This document shows positions 13,996 through 14,030 of a stretch of 14,030 nucleotides of DNA, one piece after another. Location: contig JAUQYT010000252.1 in the NCBI GenBank assembly GCA_030587605.1, positions 1 to 14,030 on the forward strand. Direction: 5' to 3'. Position numbers and translations under genes: made by a program. The notes beneath the pieces were generated by a model. That model was not told the origin of the DNA. It made no database searches and saw only the letters and a list, made by a program, of their open reading frames with translations. The number at the start of each line of letters is the position of its first letter. Position 1 is the stretch's first letter. The stretch comes from Candidatus Njordarchaeum guaymasense. Its GTDB lineage: Archaea > Asgardarchaeota > Njordarchaeia > Njordarchaeales > Njordarchaeaceae.

Positions 13996-14030
13996 TGATC
14001 CAAGAAACTGAGACTCTCATTGAGGGCTCA

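Noticed and set aside
1..14030. CRISPR arrays, insertion sequences, tRNA or rRNA genes
   Set aside because: I looked for direct-repeat arrays, transposase-like frames with terminal repeats, and tRNA-like cloverleaf sequence and saw none; a tRNA search program would be needed to exclude a tRNA fully.

Overview
The window reads as archaeal DNA. It has TATA-type promoter boxes instead of -35/-10 pairs, Shine-Dalgarno sequences of the GGAGG(TGA) type usually 8-10 nt before the start, frequent GTG/TTG starts, U-rich terminators, and a thiolase gene paired with a Zn-ribbon/OB-fold (DUF35) gene, a typical archaeal arrangement. I cannot name the lineage. A eukaryote-like SECIS candidate behind selD would fit an Asgard-type archaeon, because eukaryote-like SECIS elements are known from Lokiarchaeota, but this is inference.

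Layout, left to right. At 1-78 (minus) is the start of an unidentified gene cut by the window edge. From 282 to 6254 (minus) lies a tight block of six membrane genes: NuoJ N-half, a small MbhE/Mrp-like protein, NuoK/MrpC-like, NuoL-like, NuoM-like and NuoN/MbhH-like. From 6626 to about 7666 (minus) is selD, encoding selenophosphate synthetase. Its catalytic position is an in-frame TGA (7619-7621), and its 3' region (6545-6625) folds by eye into a eukaryote-like SECIS. Region 7670-7912 is a divergent promoter region. From 7913 to 10751 (plus) come NuoA-, NuoB-, NuoC- and NuoD-like genes. An acyl-CoA dehydrogenase follows on the plus strand (11047-12180). It converges on a minus-strand thiolase-DUF35 pair (12262-13929).

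How the genes fit together. The ten Nuo-like genes look like one ion-pumping membrane complex split into two divergent transcription units. The NuoD-like subunit keeps both CxxC motifs that bind the NiFe centre, plus a C-terminal extension, and the NuoB-like subunit has CxxC rather than tandem Cys. The catalytic module is therefore a group 4 [NiFe] hydrogenase, not a quinone-reducing complex I. The membrane part mixes complex I traits (NuoA, NuoJ N-half, NuoL) with Mrp/Mbh traits (MrpC-like K, MbhE-like protein, MbhH-like antiporter subunit). No NuoH or NuoI (ferredoxin) homologue is in the window. The acyl-CoA dehydrogenase and thiolase suggest fatty-acid or short-chain acyl-CoA metabolism; thiolase-DUF35 may also feed mevalonate synthesis.

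The most notable observation is selD as a probable selenoprotein with its own SECIS candidate. The usual start-codon search gives a truncated selD beginning at TTG 7558, which lacks the active site.
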